Of a stretch of 64,000 nt of DNA, positions 26,775 to 36,280 are shown in pieces (positions within the stretch are counted from its first letter, which is position 1; the number at the start of each line of letters is the position of its first letter). Position numbers and translations under genes: made by a program. The notes under the pieces are model-generated. The model did no database searches. It had not been told where the DNA came from and saw only the letters and a list, made by a program, of their open reading frames with translations. Source of the DNA: Algoriphagus sp. A40. Its GTDB lineage: Bacteria > Bacteroidota > Bacteroidia > Cytophagales > Cyclobacteriaceae. The stretch spans positions 1 to 64,000 of the forward strand of contig NZ_MUNY01000053.1 of assembly GCF_002002735.1 (NCBI RefSeq). The letters run 5' to 3'.

Positions 26775-28538
26775 ATGAAAAAACTCGATAAGCTAATTTT
26801 AGGATCTTTTTTGGGTCCTTTTTTGCTGACTTTTTTAGTTGTTGATTTTATATTGCTGATAGTCAACATGCTCAAATATTTCGATGAAATATTTGGAAAA
26901 GGACTTGGGTTTTGGATTTACGCAGAGCTGATTGGATATTTTGTGATCAGTATTTCCCCTATGGCATTACCGCTTGCCGTTTTGCTATCAAGCCTGATGA
27001 CCTTTGGGAATTTGGGAGAGCATTTTGAATTGACGGCAATCAAAAGCAGTGGGATTTCCTTGATACGTGCCATGAGACCAATCGGGGTTTTTGCCATTGT
27101 GCTTACTGTAGCAGCCTATCTATCCAATAACTACCTCGTTCCAAAAGTCAATCTAAAAACCTTCAGTTTGCTTTATGATATCCGGATGAAATCTCCGGCC
27201 TTGGACATCAAAGCCGGGGTATTTTATGCGGGAATTCCAAATTACAGCATCAAAGTCAATGAGAAACTGGACGATATCCGGCTTAGGGACATCATCATTT
27301 ACAACCATGCTGACCAGCAGGGAAACCTGAATGTGACGCTTGCAGATTCAGGCAGGATGGAGACTTTTTTTAATGACAACTACCTGAAATTGACCTTGTA
27401 TAATGGTCAAAATTACAAAGAGGCCCGCGCAAGCCGTGGAATCTCGGAACCTCCGGTAGAATTTTCAAGAACCAAGTTTGACGAGAATGTCATTGTATTT
27501 GATCTTGACGCATTCCAGCTCAGCCGGACACCTGAGGATCTATGGTCTACAAATCGAGCAATCAAAAACATAGCACAAATCAAGCTGGGATTGGATTCCA
27601 TTAATACGTTGGTCAATGATCTAAAATTCCAGAATTATCAAACTGCCGAAAGTATCTATCCATTTTTCACCAAAGACAGGAAGCTAACACCTCCGGAAGA
27701 CATCAAAAAAAGAAAAGTCAAGGATGATGAAGCAAGAAAACAAAGAATAGAACAGGAGCGGAAAGTACAGGATTCTTTGGACAACCTCCAGCAATGGAAC
27801 GATACATCATTGGTAAAAAATATTGATTCACTTCAAAGCAAAGAGTTGAAATTAAATGTGGCTGCCAATACAGATGCCCCAAAATCTGACTCTATTTTTC
27901 AAAAGAAATTAAGAAGAAGGTTGATTCTCAAAGATTCGGTTTCTGAAAATACCATTGCCAAAACCGAGGTGGATACAATTGGTAAAGAGGAGGCAAAAAA
28001 AATTAAGAGAACAGAGCCTTTAACTGACAAAGAGCGTGAACTTATCGACTCAGTGGTCATCCAGCGTGGTTATATTTCCAATGCATATACCATGGCGCTC
28101 AACAATTCACGGAATCTAAAGAACACCTTTGATGTTAAAAGCGTGCAGGTTGACAACCATGAAAGAGAATACAGGAGGTATGAGATCGCTTTGTACCAGA
28201 AATACACCCAGGCAATTGCATGTTTTGTCATGTTTTTGATTGGCGCTCCTTTGGGTTCGATTATAAAAAAAGGAGGGTTGGGATTGCCAGTTCTGATTTC
28301 AATTATCTTTTTTATCCTTTTTTATATGCTGACAATTACCGGTGAAAAATGGGCAAAAGAAGGAGTTGCTGACCCGCTTTTCGGGACTGTTTTTTCCAAC
28401 CTTTGTCTGGTACCGTTTGGATTGTTTTTTCTAAGGCAAGCCAGGAAGGATGCCCGGTTATTTGAAGCTGATTTTTATTCTGGATTGTGGAAAAAAGTGT
28501 CCGGGATTTTGCCCAAAACCTCAGCAAAATCAAACTGA
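26775..28538 (+). CDS. LptF/LptG family permease
   Basis: LptF and LptG form the inner-membrane part of the lipopolysaccharide exporter with LptB. The 587-residue protein has three N-terminal membrane helices (about 12-115), a large periplasmic part and three C-terminal helices (about 480-565). The periplasmic part contains a Lys/Glu/Asp-rich stretch (about 305-430) that makes the protein much longer than the usual 360 residues. The first residues LDKLILGSFLGPFLLTFLVVDFI are typical. Confidence 0.88.
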   Translation: MKKLDKLILGSFLGPFLLTFLVVDFILLIVNMLKYFDEIFGKGLGFWIYAELIGYFVISISPMALPLAVLLSSLMTFGNLGEHFELTAIKSSGISLIRAMRPIGVFAIVLTVAAYLSNNYLVPKVNLKTFSLLYDIRMKSPALDIKAGVFYAGIPNYSIKVNEKLDDIRLRDIIIYNHADQQGNLNVTLADSGRMETFFNDNYLKLTLYNGQNYKEARASRGISEPPVEFSRTKFDENVIVFDLDAFQLSRTPEDLWSTNRAIKNIAQIKLGLDSINTLVNDLKFQNYQTAESIYPFFTKDRKLTPPEDIKKRKVKDDEARKQRIEQERKVQDSLDNLQQWNDTSLVKNIDSLQSKELKLNVAANTDAPKSDSIFQKKLRRRLILKDSVSENTIAKTEVDTIGKEEAKKIKRTEPLTDKERELIDSVVIQRGYISNAYTMALNNSRNLKNTFDVKSVQVDNHEREYRRYEIALYQKYTQAIACFVMFLIGAPLGSIIKKGGLGLPVLISIIFFILFYMLTITGEKWAKEGVADPLFGTVFSNLCLVPFGLFFLRQARKDARLFEADFYSGLWKKVSGILPKTSAKSN

Positions 28539-28564
28539 GCTTTTACTTTGTGAAATAATAGTCT

Positions 28565-28572
28565 TACCTTTG
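28565..28572 (+). promoter_or_regulatory. -7 promoter element ahead of rpsO
   Basis: TACCTTTG matches TAnnTTTG exactly, 28 bases before the rpsO start. TTTT at the -33 spacing of 20 bases is one base from TTTG. Confidence 0.5.
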
Positions 28573-28599
28573 TAACTGTTTTATAAAATTTAGCTAAAC

Positions 28600-28875
28600 A
28601 TGTATTTAACATCAGAGAAAAAACAAGAGTTGTTTCAGAATCATGGACGGTTAAAATCTGCTACTGATACAGGATCTCCTGAATCACAGATTGCCCTCTT
28701 CACTCACAGAATCCAACATTTGACCGAGCACCTGAAGTCAAACAAGAAAGATCACTCTTCTAGATTGGGTTTGTTGAAGCTGGTAGGTAAGAGAAGAAGC
28801 CTACTTGATTACCTCCATAAGAAAGAAATCGAGCGCTACAGAGCAATCATTGCTGAGCTCGGAATCAGAAAATAA
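28600..28875 (+). CDS. rpsO: 30S ribosomal protein S15
   Basis: S15 is a primary 16S rRNA binder. The 91-residue protein matches the family along its length ([32 protein letters not shown] then [12 protein letters not shown]). As in many bacteria it is followed by pnp; here a terminator lies between them. Confidence 0.97.
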   Translation: MYLTSEKKQELFQNHGRLKSATDTGSPESQIALFTHRIQHLTEHLKSNKKDHSSRLGLLKLVGKRRSLLDYLHKKEIERYRAIIAELGIRK

Positions 28876-28882
28876 TCCTTTA

Positions 28883-28917
28883 GTAAGGTTCTCAACATAG
28901 AGGACCTTACTTTTTTC
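28883..28917 (+). terminator. Hairpin between rpsO and pnp
   Basis: An 11-base-pair stem (GTAAGGTTCTC with GAGGACCTTAC, one G-U pair) with loop AACATA is followed by CTTTTTTCTTTTT. It may terminate or attenuate transcription into pnp. Confidence 0.85.
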
Positions 28918-28974
28918 TTTTTAAGCTAGATGCACAGATTTTTCAGACCGAAGAAATTATACTAATAACCATTT

Positions 28975-31122
28975 ATGTTACCAAATTTAATCACGAAGAC
29001 CATCCACTTACAGGATGGCAGAGAAATCACTATCGAAACTGGAGCACTTGCCAAACAGGCGGACGGTTCTGTAGTGGTGCGGATGGGAAAAGCAATGCTT
29101 TTGGCAACCGTTGTTGCAAAGAAAGATGCTTTAGAAGGGGTAGACTTTTTGCCTTTATCAGTTGATTATCAGGAAAAATTTGCCTCTTCAGGCAAAATTC
29201 CGGGAGGATTTTTGAAAAGAGAAGGCAGATTATCCGATTATGAGATTTTGATCTCCAGAATTGTTGACAGAGCAATCCGTCCTATTTTCCCGGACGATTA
29301 CCATGCTGACACCCAGGTGGCAATTACCCTGATGTCTTCTGACAGTGAAGTGTTGCCCGATTGTCTCGCTGGACTTGCTGCTTCAGCAGCTTTGGCAGTA
29401 TCTGATATCCCTTTCAATGGACCGATATCAGAAGTAAGAGTTGCCAAGATTGATGGCAAGCTCGTGATCAACCCAAGCCCTAAGTCTTTGGAACAAGCAA
29501 CGTTGGAATTCATCGTGGCAGGTTCATTGGATTATATCTTGATGGTAGAGGGTGAAGCAAATGAAATCGCAGAGGAAGAAATGCTCGAGGCGATGCAGTT
29601 TGCACACGAAGAAATCAAAAGACATTGCCAGGCTCAGATCGAACTGACTGCCATGGTAGGCAAAGAAGTGAAGAGAACTTACAGTCATGAGAAGTCAGAC
29701 GCAGCACTTTACGACAAGATGAAGGCTGAGTTGTATGACAAACTTTTCGCTTCAGTAAGCAAGCAAATCGCAAATAAAACTGAGCGATCTAGCTTAATCA
29801 AAGAAATTAAAGACGAGTTTGTTGCAAATCTTGGACAAGATCATGGATTTGAAACGAGCCTGATCGGTCCATATTTTCACAAAGTTCACAAAGAAGCTGC
29901 GCGCAATCTGACTCTTGAGACCAAGAAAAGACTGGACGGCAGAGATTTGAACGAAATCAGACCGATTTGGTCAGTGGTTGATTATCTTCCTTCTGCACAC
30001 GGTTCTGCAGTTTTCACCAGAGGTGAGACTCAGTCTGTGACCACTTGTACCCTTGGTACCAAGATGGACGAGCAGATGATCGACGGTGCTGTGATTTCAG
30101 GTTACAACAAATTCTACCTTCACTACAATTTCCCAGGTTTCTCTACAGGTGAAGTGAAGCCAAACAGAGGCCCGGGAAGAAGAGAAGTGGGGCATGGCAA
30201 TCTTGCCATGAGAGCTTTGAAAAAAGTACTTCCTCCGGTAGAAGAGAATCCGTATACCATCCGTATTGTGTCTGACATCTTAGAATCCAACGGTTCATCT
30301 TCTATGGCGACTGTTTGCGCAGGCTCATTGGCATTGATGGATGCTGGTATTCCGATCAAAGCACCCGTAACAGGTATCGCAATGGGGATGATTTCCGATG
30401 CGAAAACAGGCCGATATGCGATTCTTTCCGATATTCTTGGTGACGAAGATCACTTGGGGGATATGGACTTCAAAGTGACCGGAACCGAAAAAGGAATCAC
30501 GGCTTGTCAGATGGATCTTAAGGTAGAAGGACTGGATTACTCTGTGCTGAAAGAGGCATTGTACCAGGCCAAAGACGGTCGCCTTCACATTTTAAAGGAG
30601 ATTTCTAAGACTTTGGCTGCGCCAAAAGCTGACCTTAAGCCTCATACTCCACGTTCATTCATGATGTGGATTCCTAAAGAACTGATCGGTGCGGTGATCG
30701 GGCCAGGAGGAAAAGTAATTCAGGAAATCCAAAAAGACACCGGAGCTACCATAATCATCGAAGAAGTTGAAAATCAAGGTAAGATCAATGTATTCTCTGC
30801 CAATCAGGCTAACATGGATGCAGCGATCAAGAGAATCAAAGCAATCGTGGCTCAACCTGAGATAGGAGAGGTTTACACCGGAAAAGTGAAAAACATTCAG
30901 CCATTTGGAGCTTTTGTGGAATTTATGCCAGGCAAAGATGGTTTGCTCCATATCTCTGAAATCAAGTGGGACCGACTGGAAAGCATGGAAGGTGTCCTTG
31001 AACCAGGCGAAGAAATTATGGTTAAATTGATCGAAGTCGATAAAAAGACAGGAAAATTCAAGCTTTCAAGAAAGGCTCTTTTGCCAAAGCCTGAAAAACC
31101 TGCACCTAAAGATCAGGCTTGA
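28975..31122 (+). CDS. pnp: Polyribonucleotide nucleotidyltransferase
   Basis: PNPase degrades RNA 3' to 5' using phosphate and takes part in RNA turnover. The 715-residue protein has two RNase PH domains (first about 15-230, second about 330-545 with [23 protein letters not shown] and the catalytic region near [16 protein letters not shown]), a KH domain ([20 protein letters not shown]) and an S1 domain ([20 protein letters not shown]). Length is normal. Confidence 0.97.
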   Translation: MLPNLITKTIHLQDGREITIETGALAKQADGSVVVRMGKAMLLATVVAKKDALEGVDFLPLSVDYQEKFASSGKIPGGFLKREGRLSDYEILISRIVDRAIRPIFPDDYHADTQVAITLMSSDSEVLPDCLAGLAASAALAVSDIPFNGPISEVRVAKIDGKLVINPSPKSLEQATLEFIVAGSLDYILMVEGEANEIAEEEMLEAMQFAHEEIKRHCQAQIELTAMVGKEVKRTYSHEKSDAALYDKMKAELYDKLFASVSKQIANKTERSSLIKEIKDEFVANLGQDHGFETSLIGPYFHKVHKEAARNLTLETKKRLDGRDLNEIRPIWSVVDYLPSAHGSAVFTRGETQSVTTCTLGTKMDEQMIDGAVISGYNKFYLHYNFPGFSTGEVKPNRGPGRREVGHGNLAMRALKKVLPPVEENPYTIRIVSDILESNGSSSMATVCAGSLALMDAGIPIKAPVTGIAMGMISDAKTGRYAILSDILGDEDHLGDMDFKVTGTEKGITACQMDLKVEGLDYSVLKEALYQAKDGRLHILKEISKTLAAPKADLKPHTPRSFMMWIPKELIGAVIGPGGKVIQEIQKDTGATIIIEEVENQGKINVFSANQANMDAAIKRIKAIVAQPEIGEVYTGKVKNIQPFGAFVEFMPGKDGLLHISEIKWDRLESMEGVLEPGEEIMVKLIEVDKKTGKFKLSRKALLPKPEKPAPKDQA

Positions 31123-31179
31123 TCAAACAATTGACTATCTTATTGCATTAAAAAATTAATTTCTCAAATTCTATTCTGA

Positions 31180-32043
31180 ATGAGGCAGCTAAAAATTAGC
31201 AAACAGATTACCAACAGAGAATCCCAATCACTGGATAAATACTTGCAGGAAATTGGTAAAGTCGACCTGTTGACAGCTGATGAAGAAGTAGTTTTGGCAA
31301 AAAGAATTCGTGAAGGCGATCAGCTTGCCCTCGAAAAACTGACCAAAGCCAATCTTCGATTTGTGGTATCTGTAGCCAAGCAATACCAAAATCAAGGTCT
31401 TTCTCTTGGAGATTTGATCAATGAAGGTAATCTCGGTTTGATCAAAGCTGCACAGCGATTTGACGAAACCAGAGGTTTCAAATTCATTTCCTATGCCGTT
31501 TGGTGGATCAGACAGTCTATCCTGCAGGCTTTGGCTGAGCAGTCTAGGATTGTCCGTTTACCTTTGAACAGAGTTGGGTCTTTGAACAAAATTTCCAAGA
31601 CTTTCAGCGAGTTGGAGCAGAAGTTTGAACGGGAGCCATCTCCAGAGGAATTGGCTGAGGTGCTGGAAGTGACCGCTTCTGAGGTGGTCGACACCATGAA
31701 GATTTCTGGTCGTCACGTATCCATGGATGCTCCATTTGTTCAAGGGGAAGAAAATAGCCTTTTGGACGTTTTGGAAAATGATGGGGACGAAAAGCCTGAT
31801 GATGGCTTGATGACCGATTCCCTAAGAAAAGAAGTGCAGCGGGCCCTTTCTACTTTGACTCAAAGAGAAGCAGATGTGATCACGCTTTATTTTGGATTGA
31901 ACGGCGAACATGCGATGACCCTCGAGGAAATCGGAGAGAAGTTTAATCTGACACGCGAGCGGGTAAGGCAGATAAAGGAAAAAGCAATCCGAAGACTGCG
32001 TCACACCTCCCGGAGCAAGACGCTTAAACCCTACCTGGGATAA
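31180..32043 (+). CDS. rpoD: Primary RNA polymerase sigma factor RpoD (short Bacteroidota type)
   Basis: This 287-residue factor lacks the long N-terminal region 1.1 of E. coli RpoD, as is normal for the Bacteroidota primary sigma factor. Region 1.2 ([27 protein letters not shown]), region 2 ([38 protein letters not shown]), region 3 and region 4 ([28 protein letters not shown]) are all present. It should recognise the -33 TTTG / -7 TAnnTTTG promoters seen in this window. Confidence 0.95.
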   Translation: MRQLKISKQITNRESQSLDKYLQEIGKVDLLTADEEVVLAKRIREGDQLALEKLTKANLRFVVSVAKQYQNQGLSLGDLINEGNLGLIKAAQRFDETRGFKFISYAVWWIRQSILQALAEQSRIVRLPLNRVGSLNKISKTFSELEQKFEREPSPEELAEVLEVTASEVVDTMKISGRHVSMDAPFVQGEENSLLDVLENDGDEKPDDGLMTDSLRKEVQRALSTLTQREADVITLYFGLNGEHAMTLEEIGEKFNLTRERVRQIKEKAIRRLRHTSRSKTLKPYLG

Positions 32044-32050
32044 CATATCT

Positions 32051-32074
32051 AAAGGGGCTCAGGCCCCTTTTTTT
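32051..32074 (+). terminator. Terminator of rpoD
   Basis: AAAGGGGC pairs with GCCCCTTT around a four-base loop and is followed by seven T residues. It starts eight bases after the rpoD stop. Confidence 0.9.
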
Positions 32075-32205
32075 ATTTGCTCTTTCTCCAATAAAAATTA
32101 TCCTGAAAATAGGTGACTATTCTCAGCTTAGGGAATTTTAACTTTCCTGAGTTTTGTTACCTGTTATAAAATGACAAAATTTAACAGATTTAATACAAGC
32201 TATTA

Positions 32206-33150
32206 ATGAATCAAGTTATTGAAAGGGTCAAAGTATTGATCATAGGATCTGGCCCTGCCGGCTACACTGCCGCGATTTATGCCTCAAGAGCTGGATTATC
32301 ACCCGTTTTGTACACCGGAGGACAGCCAGGAGGTCAGCTTACCATTACCAATGATGTGGAAAATTATCCTGGGTACCCTGACGGAATCATGGGCCCCGAG
32401 ATGATGGAGGATTTTAGGAAACAAGCTGAAAGATTTGGAACAGATGTTCGTTATGGAATGGTGACCAAAGTGGATTTTTCAACCCGACCTCATGTCATCA
32501 CAGTGGATGATCAAATTACTATCCATGCGGATACTGCGATTATTTCCACAGGCGCCTCGGCGAAATGGTTGGGAATTGAGAGTGAATCCAGATTGAATGG
32601 GAAAGGTGTCTCAGCCTGTGCCGTTTGTGATGGGTTTTTCTTCAGAGGACAAGAAGTCGCAATAGTCGGAGCAGGAGATACCGCTTGTGAGGAAGCTACT
32701 TATCTATCAAATATTTGTTCAAAAGTTTATATGATCGTTAGGAGGGAGGAAATGAGAGCCTCTCAGATCATGCAAAAACGGGTAATGAACAATCCAAAGA
32801 TTGAAGTTCTTTGGAACTCAGAGACCGAGGAAATCTTGGGTGACGAGGAAGTAAAGGGTGTCAGAGTTTTAAACAATAAAACCGGAGAAAAGCGGGAAAT
32901 CGCAATTTCTGGCTTCTTTGTTGCTATTGGACATCAACCAAACACGGAAATCTTTAAAGATTTTATCCAAATGGATTCATCCGGCTATATCAAAACCATT
33001 CCCGGAAGTTCAAAAACCAATGTGGAAGGTGTTTTTGCATGCGGTGATGCTCAGGATCATATTTACAGACAGGCAGTCACTGCAGCAGGAACAGGCTGTA
33101 TGGCGGCATTGGATGCAGAGCGCTTCCTGGCAGCACAAGAGAATCATTAA
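32206..33150 (+). CDS. trxB: Thioredoxin-disulfide reductase
   Basis: TrxB passes electrons from NADPH through FAD to thioredoxin. The 314-residue protein has the FAD motif GSGPAGYTAAIYASRAG, the redox site CAVCDG (about residues 140-145), the NADPH motif GAGDTACEEA and the C-terminal GDAQDHIYRQAVTAAGTGC. The length is standard. It is followed six bases later by the M23 peptidase gene. Confidence 0.96.
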   Translation: MNQVIERVKVLIIGSGPAGYTAAIYASRAGLSPVLYTGGQPGGQLTITNDVENYPGYPDGIMGPEMMEDFRKQAERFGTDVRYGMVTKVDFSTRPHVITVDDQITIHADTAIISTGASAKWLGIESESRLNGKGVSACAVCDGFFFRGQEVAIVGAGDTACEEATYLSNICSKVYMIVRREEMRASQIMQKRVMNNPKIEVLWNSETEEILGDEEVKGVRVLNNKTGEKREIAISGFFVAIGHQPNTEIFKDFIQMDSSGYIKTIPGSSKTNVEGVFACGDAQDHIYRQAVTAAGTGCMAALDAERFLAAQENH

Positions 33151-33156
33151 ATCCAA

Positions 33157-34200
33157 TTGATGAGGAATTTCATTCTGAAAGTAATACTGGGAACAGCGTT
33201 GAGCATTGGTTTTTTTAAAGCCAATGCTCAAGTTTTTCCAAAGATTGTCAAAAAAAACAGTACCTCAAATCCGGCAAATTCCCAGGAACGAAGAAATATA
33301 GAACTGAGGCAATTTGACCAAGAAGCCTATTTGAGAACGCTTACGTTCCAAACTGATTCTTTGATTTTTCAATATGATGTAAACCTTGCCAGGATCAGAT
33401 CCATTATCAGTGAGGACCAGAATGGCATCTCCTGGGCGCCGACTAATCAACTGGTGAAGGTGTCCGAACAAATCCAAATCGATAGCATCTGGGTAACGGC
33501 TTTTGAATACTATTCAACCTGGGACAGCAAGAAAGTCGACATCTACAATTTTGATATTCGCAATTTCCAAGATAGCCTCCTTCTGCGGCTGTATGATCAG
33601 CGCTATGGCATGGATTGGAAGCTACCTCTTGATGAAGCAAAAAAAACTTCTGTGTTTGGCCCACGTTGGGGTAGGAGCCACTATGGAACCGACCTGGATT
33701 TAGAAACAGGCGATCCGGTTTATTCAGCCTTTGATGGGATAGTCAGAGTACGGGCCTATGATCGGTATGGTTGGGGCTACTATGTCTTGGTAAGGCATAA
33801 AAATGGCCTTGAAACCTTGTATGGGCACCTTTCCAAACAAATCGCCGAAGTAGGAGATGAGATAAAAGCAGGGGACATTATTGGGAAGGGCGGAAGTACC
33901 GGACGAAGTACAGGTTCTCATCTTCATTATGAAATGCGCTACAGAGGCTTACCTTTTGATCCGGAAAAAGTCTATGATTTTGACAATGGGGAATTGACCA
34001 CCCAAGATCTACTGATTACCAAAGATCTCTTTTCTCACGTTGCGAAAGCCAGAGCTGCTACGTACCATCGGGTAAAAAGAGGAGAAAACTTAGGAGCCAT
34101 AGCCAGAAGATATGGGGTGTCTATCAGCCAGCTTACCAGATTAAACGGAATATCCACAAGATCAATCCTGAGAGTCGGTCAAAATCTCAGGGTAAAATAG
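33157..34200 (+). CDS. M23 family metallopeptidase with C-terminal LysM
   Basis: This 347-residue secreted protein has a signal peptide (residues 1-24, ending NAQ), an N-terminal helical linker, an M23 peptidase domain (about 165-275) and one LysM domain (about 304-346: YHRVKRGENLGAIARRYGVSISQLTRLNGI). The zinc ligands are in HYGTD and GSHLHYE. It probably cuts or binds peptidoglycan in the periplasm. All catalytic residues seem present, so it need not be an inactive NlpD-type activator. Confidence 0.9.
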   Translation: MMRNFILKVILGTALSIGFFKANAQVFPKIVKKNSTSNPANSQERRNIELRQFDQEAYLRTLTFQTDSLIFQYDVNLARIRSIISEDQNGISWAPTNQLVKVSEQIQIDSIWVTAFEYYSTWDSKKVDIYNFDIRNFQDSLLLRLYDQRYGMDWKLPLDEAKKTSVFGPRWGRSHYGTDLDLETGDPVYSAFDGIVRVRAYDRYGWGYYVLVRHKNGLETLYGHLSKQIAEVGDEIKAGDIIGKGGSTGRSTGSHLHYEMRYRGLPFDPEKVYDFDNGELTTQDLLITKDLFSHVAKARAATYHRVKRGENLGAIARRYGVSISQLTRLNGISTRSILRVGQNLRVK

Positions 34201-34207
34201 CATGATA

Positions 34208-34924
34208 ATGAAACTAGATATTTTGGTTTTGGCAGCACATCCTGACGATGCTGAATTGGGTTGTTCAGGCACAATTGCTGCCCATGTTGCAAAAGGCTAT
34301 AAAGTAGGAATAGTTGATTTCACACAAGGGGAAATGGGTACCAGAGGAACACCCGAAACCCGCCTTAAAGAGGCTGAAGATGCAGCTAAAATTCTTGGAC
34401 TTGTAGCACGGGAAAACATGGGATTCAAGGATATCTACTTTAAGGACGATGATTTTCACCAGCATGAACTGATCCGGGTCATCCGGAAATACCAGCCCGA
34501 CATTGTACTGGCAAATGCAATTTCAGATCGGCATCCGGATCATGGAAAAGGTTCATCCTTGGCCACAAACGCTTGTTTTATGAGTGGTCTGCGCAAAATT
34601 GAGACTATTGAGGACAGAGTTGCTCAGCAGCCTTGGAGACCGAAGTTTGTCTACCATTACATTCAAAATAATTACATCCGTCCGGATTTTATTTTTGATA
34701 TTTCAGCGTATTGGGACACCAAAGTTGCCAGCATAATGGCATTCAAATCCCAGTTTTACGATCCCACCAATCAAGAACCGGCAAGTTTCATTTCCTCACC
34801 GGATTTCCTTCCGTTTATTGAATCCAGGGCACGCGAATTTGGTCACAGAATCATGGCCAAATATGGAGAGGGATTTACTGTTGAGCGATTTATTGGAGTC
34901 AACGACCTTTTTGACCTAAAATGA
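34208..34924 (+). CDS. bshB1: Bacillithiol biosynthesis deacetylase BshB1
   Basis: BshB1 removes the acetyl group from GlcNAc-malate, the second step of bacillithiol synthesis. The protein has about 238 residues and starts with AAHPDDAELGCSGT, which carries the zinc-binding HPDD; later ligands lie in DRHPDHGKGS. Starts at 34202 and 34208 are both possible. The gene follows the M23 peptidase by two to eight bases and ends exactly where the convergent pdxH ends. The other bsh genes are not in this window. Confidence 0.9.
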   Translation: MKLDILVLAAHPDDAELGCSGTIAAHVAKGYKVGIVDFTQGEMGTRGTPETRLKEAEDAAKILGLVARENMGFKDIYFKDDDFHQHELIRVIRKYQPDIVLANAISDRHPDHGKGSSLATNACFMSGLRKIETIEDRVAQQPWRPKFVYHYIQNNYIRPDFIFDISAYWDTKVASIMAFKSQFYDPTNQEPASFISSPDFLPFIESRAREFGHRIMAKYGEGFTVERFIGVNDLFDLK

Positions 34925-35560
34925 TCATGGAGCAAGGCGGGCAATAGACCATTCTCCGTTTTCCTGTTTTTTATAACAAATCCTGTCGTGTAGCCGGCTT
35001 GGTCGTCCTTGCCAAAATTCAATTCTAAAAGGCATCAAGCGGTATCCACCCCAATGCAGTGGTCTGGAAATCGGCTCAGCCAAAAATCGCTTCTCCATTT
35101 CTTCCAGTTTTTTCTCCAATTCTTTCCGATCGGCAATTTCCTTGCTTTGCGGGGAAGTCCAGGCTCCAATTTGAGAGCCCATAGGACGTGAATGAAAATA
35201 TTTATCAGATTCATCCGATTTTACTTTTTCCAATTCTCCCATAATCCTAACCTGTCGCTCCAATTCCGGCCAAAAAAACGTCAGGGATGCTTTTGGATTT
35301 TCCGCAATTTCCTGCCCTTTTTCACTTTCATAATTGGTGAAAAAGACAAATCCATGATCCATTTCTTTCAAAAGCACAATTCTGCCATTTGGAAAACCGT
35401 TTAATCCGATGGTCGAAAGACACATGGCGTTGACTTCCGGAACTTCCGAATCGATTGCTTCATCCAGCCAAACTCTGAATTGATGAAAAGGATCGAAGCT
35501 TACATCATTGATATCCAGAGATTTGATTGAGTACTCTTTACGAATTTCAGAAAGCTTCAT
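34925..35560 (-). CDS. pdxH: Pyridoxamine 5'-phosphate oxidase
   Basis: PdxH makes pyridoxal 5'-phosphate with FMN and oxygen. The 211-residue protein shows FMN-site stretches GRIVLLKEMDHGFVFFTNYESEKG, then ASLTFFWPELERQVRI and the C-terminal FWQGRPSRLHDR signature, and ends in RLAP. Length and start fit the family. Its stop codon abuts that of bshB1 with no gap. Confidence 0.95.
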   Translation of the reverse strand: MKLSEIRKEYSIKSLDINDVSFDPFHQFRVWLDEAIDSEVPEVNAMCLSTIGLNGFPNGRIVLLKEMDHGFVFFTNYESEKGQEIAENPKASLTFFWPELERQVRIMGELEKVKSDESDKYFHSRPMGSQIGAWTSPQSKEIADRKELEKKLEEMEKRFLAEPISRPLHWGGYRLMPFRIEFWQGRPSRLHDRICYKKQENGEWSIARLAP

Positions 35561-35662
35561 TGCGTTTTTACTTTGATTGAAAATTGCTTGATAAAAGTAC
35601 CACAGGCATTGGATTTTTAAAATTTAAGCCTATATTTTTCACGGAAATGGAAAGATAAGTGT

Positions 35663-36232
35663 ATGAAGAATGACCCTTCGAAATTACCACAGGCAGGCAA
35701 TCTATTAATCTCAGAACCTTTTTTGCAGGATGAAAATTTCATGCGTTCCGTTGTTTTGCTTTGTGAGCATAATTCCGAAGGCAGTTTTGGTCTGGTCTTA
35801 AACAAACCCTCGATCCTCCATTTGAGTGAATTGGTAGAGGAGCTGTCTTTTTTGGAAAGCGAGGTTTATGTCGGAGGCCCGGTAGAGCAAAATACCCTTC
35901 ATTTTATTTATTTCGGTGAAAAGAAACTGGAAGGAAGCCTCCCAATTGGGGAGGACCTTTGGTGGGGAGGAGATTTCGAAAGCCTGGTGGAACAGTTAAA
36001 ATGCGGTGATTTGGACCCCAATCTCGTTAGATTTTTTATCGGCTACAGTGGCTGGGGTTCAGGCCAACTTTCTGATGAGTTGGAAGAAAATACCTGGATC
36101 ATTTGCGACTCCAAAATCGACTCCGAAGTTCTTCAAAATACCCCTGATGAACTATGGCGAGTCCTCCTTAAAAAGATGGGAGGGGAGTTTAAGGTTATAG
36201 CAAATTATCCCCTTGATCCCAGATTAAATTAG
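35663..36232 (+). CDS. YqgE/AlgH family protein
   Basis: This 189-residue protein matches the UPF0301 family (GNLLISEPFLQDENFMRSVVLLCEHN at the N terminus, GLVLNKPS, YVGGPVEQNTLHFIY, then RFFIGYSGWGSGQLSDELEENTWI). Function is not established; AlgH has been linked to regulation in Pseudomonas. The length is normal. It probably forms a unit with the DUF349 gene downstream, although a promoter element lies between them. Confidence 0.9.
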   Translation: MKNDPSKLPQAGNLLISEPFLQDENFMRSVVLLCEHNSEGSFGLVLNKPSILHLSELVEELSFLESEVYVGGPVEQNTLHFIYFGEKKLEGSLPIGEDLWWGGDFESLVEQLKCGDLDPNLVRFFIGYSGWGSGQLSDELEENTWIICDSKIDSEVLQNTPDELWRVLLKKMGGEFKVIANYPLDPRLN

Positions 36233-36242
36233 GCAAAATCCC

Positions 36243-36250
36243 TACTTTTG
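36243..36250 (+). promoter_or_regulatory. -7 promoter element ahead of the DUF349 gene
   Basis: TACTTTTG matches TAnnTTTG exactly, 31 bases before the start. No good -33 TTTG was found at the expected spacing. Confidence 0.4.
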
Positions 36251-36280
36251 CCCATATTGCCGTGAATTAGTATCGTTTTT

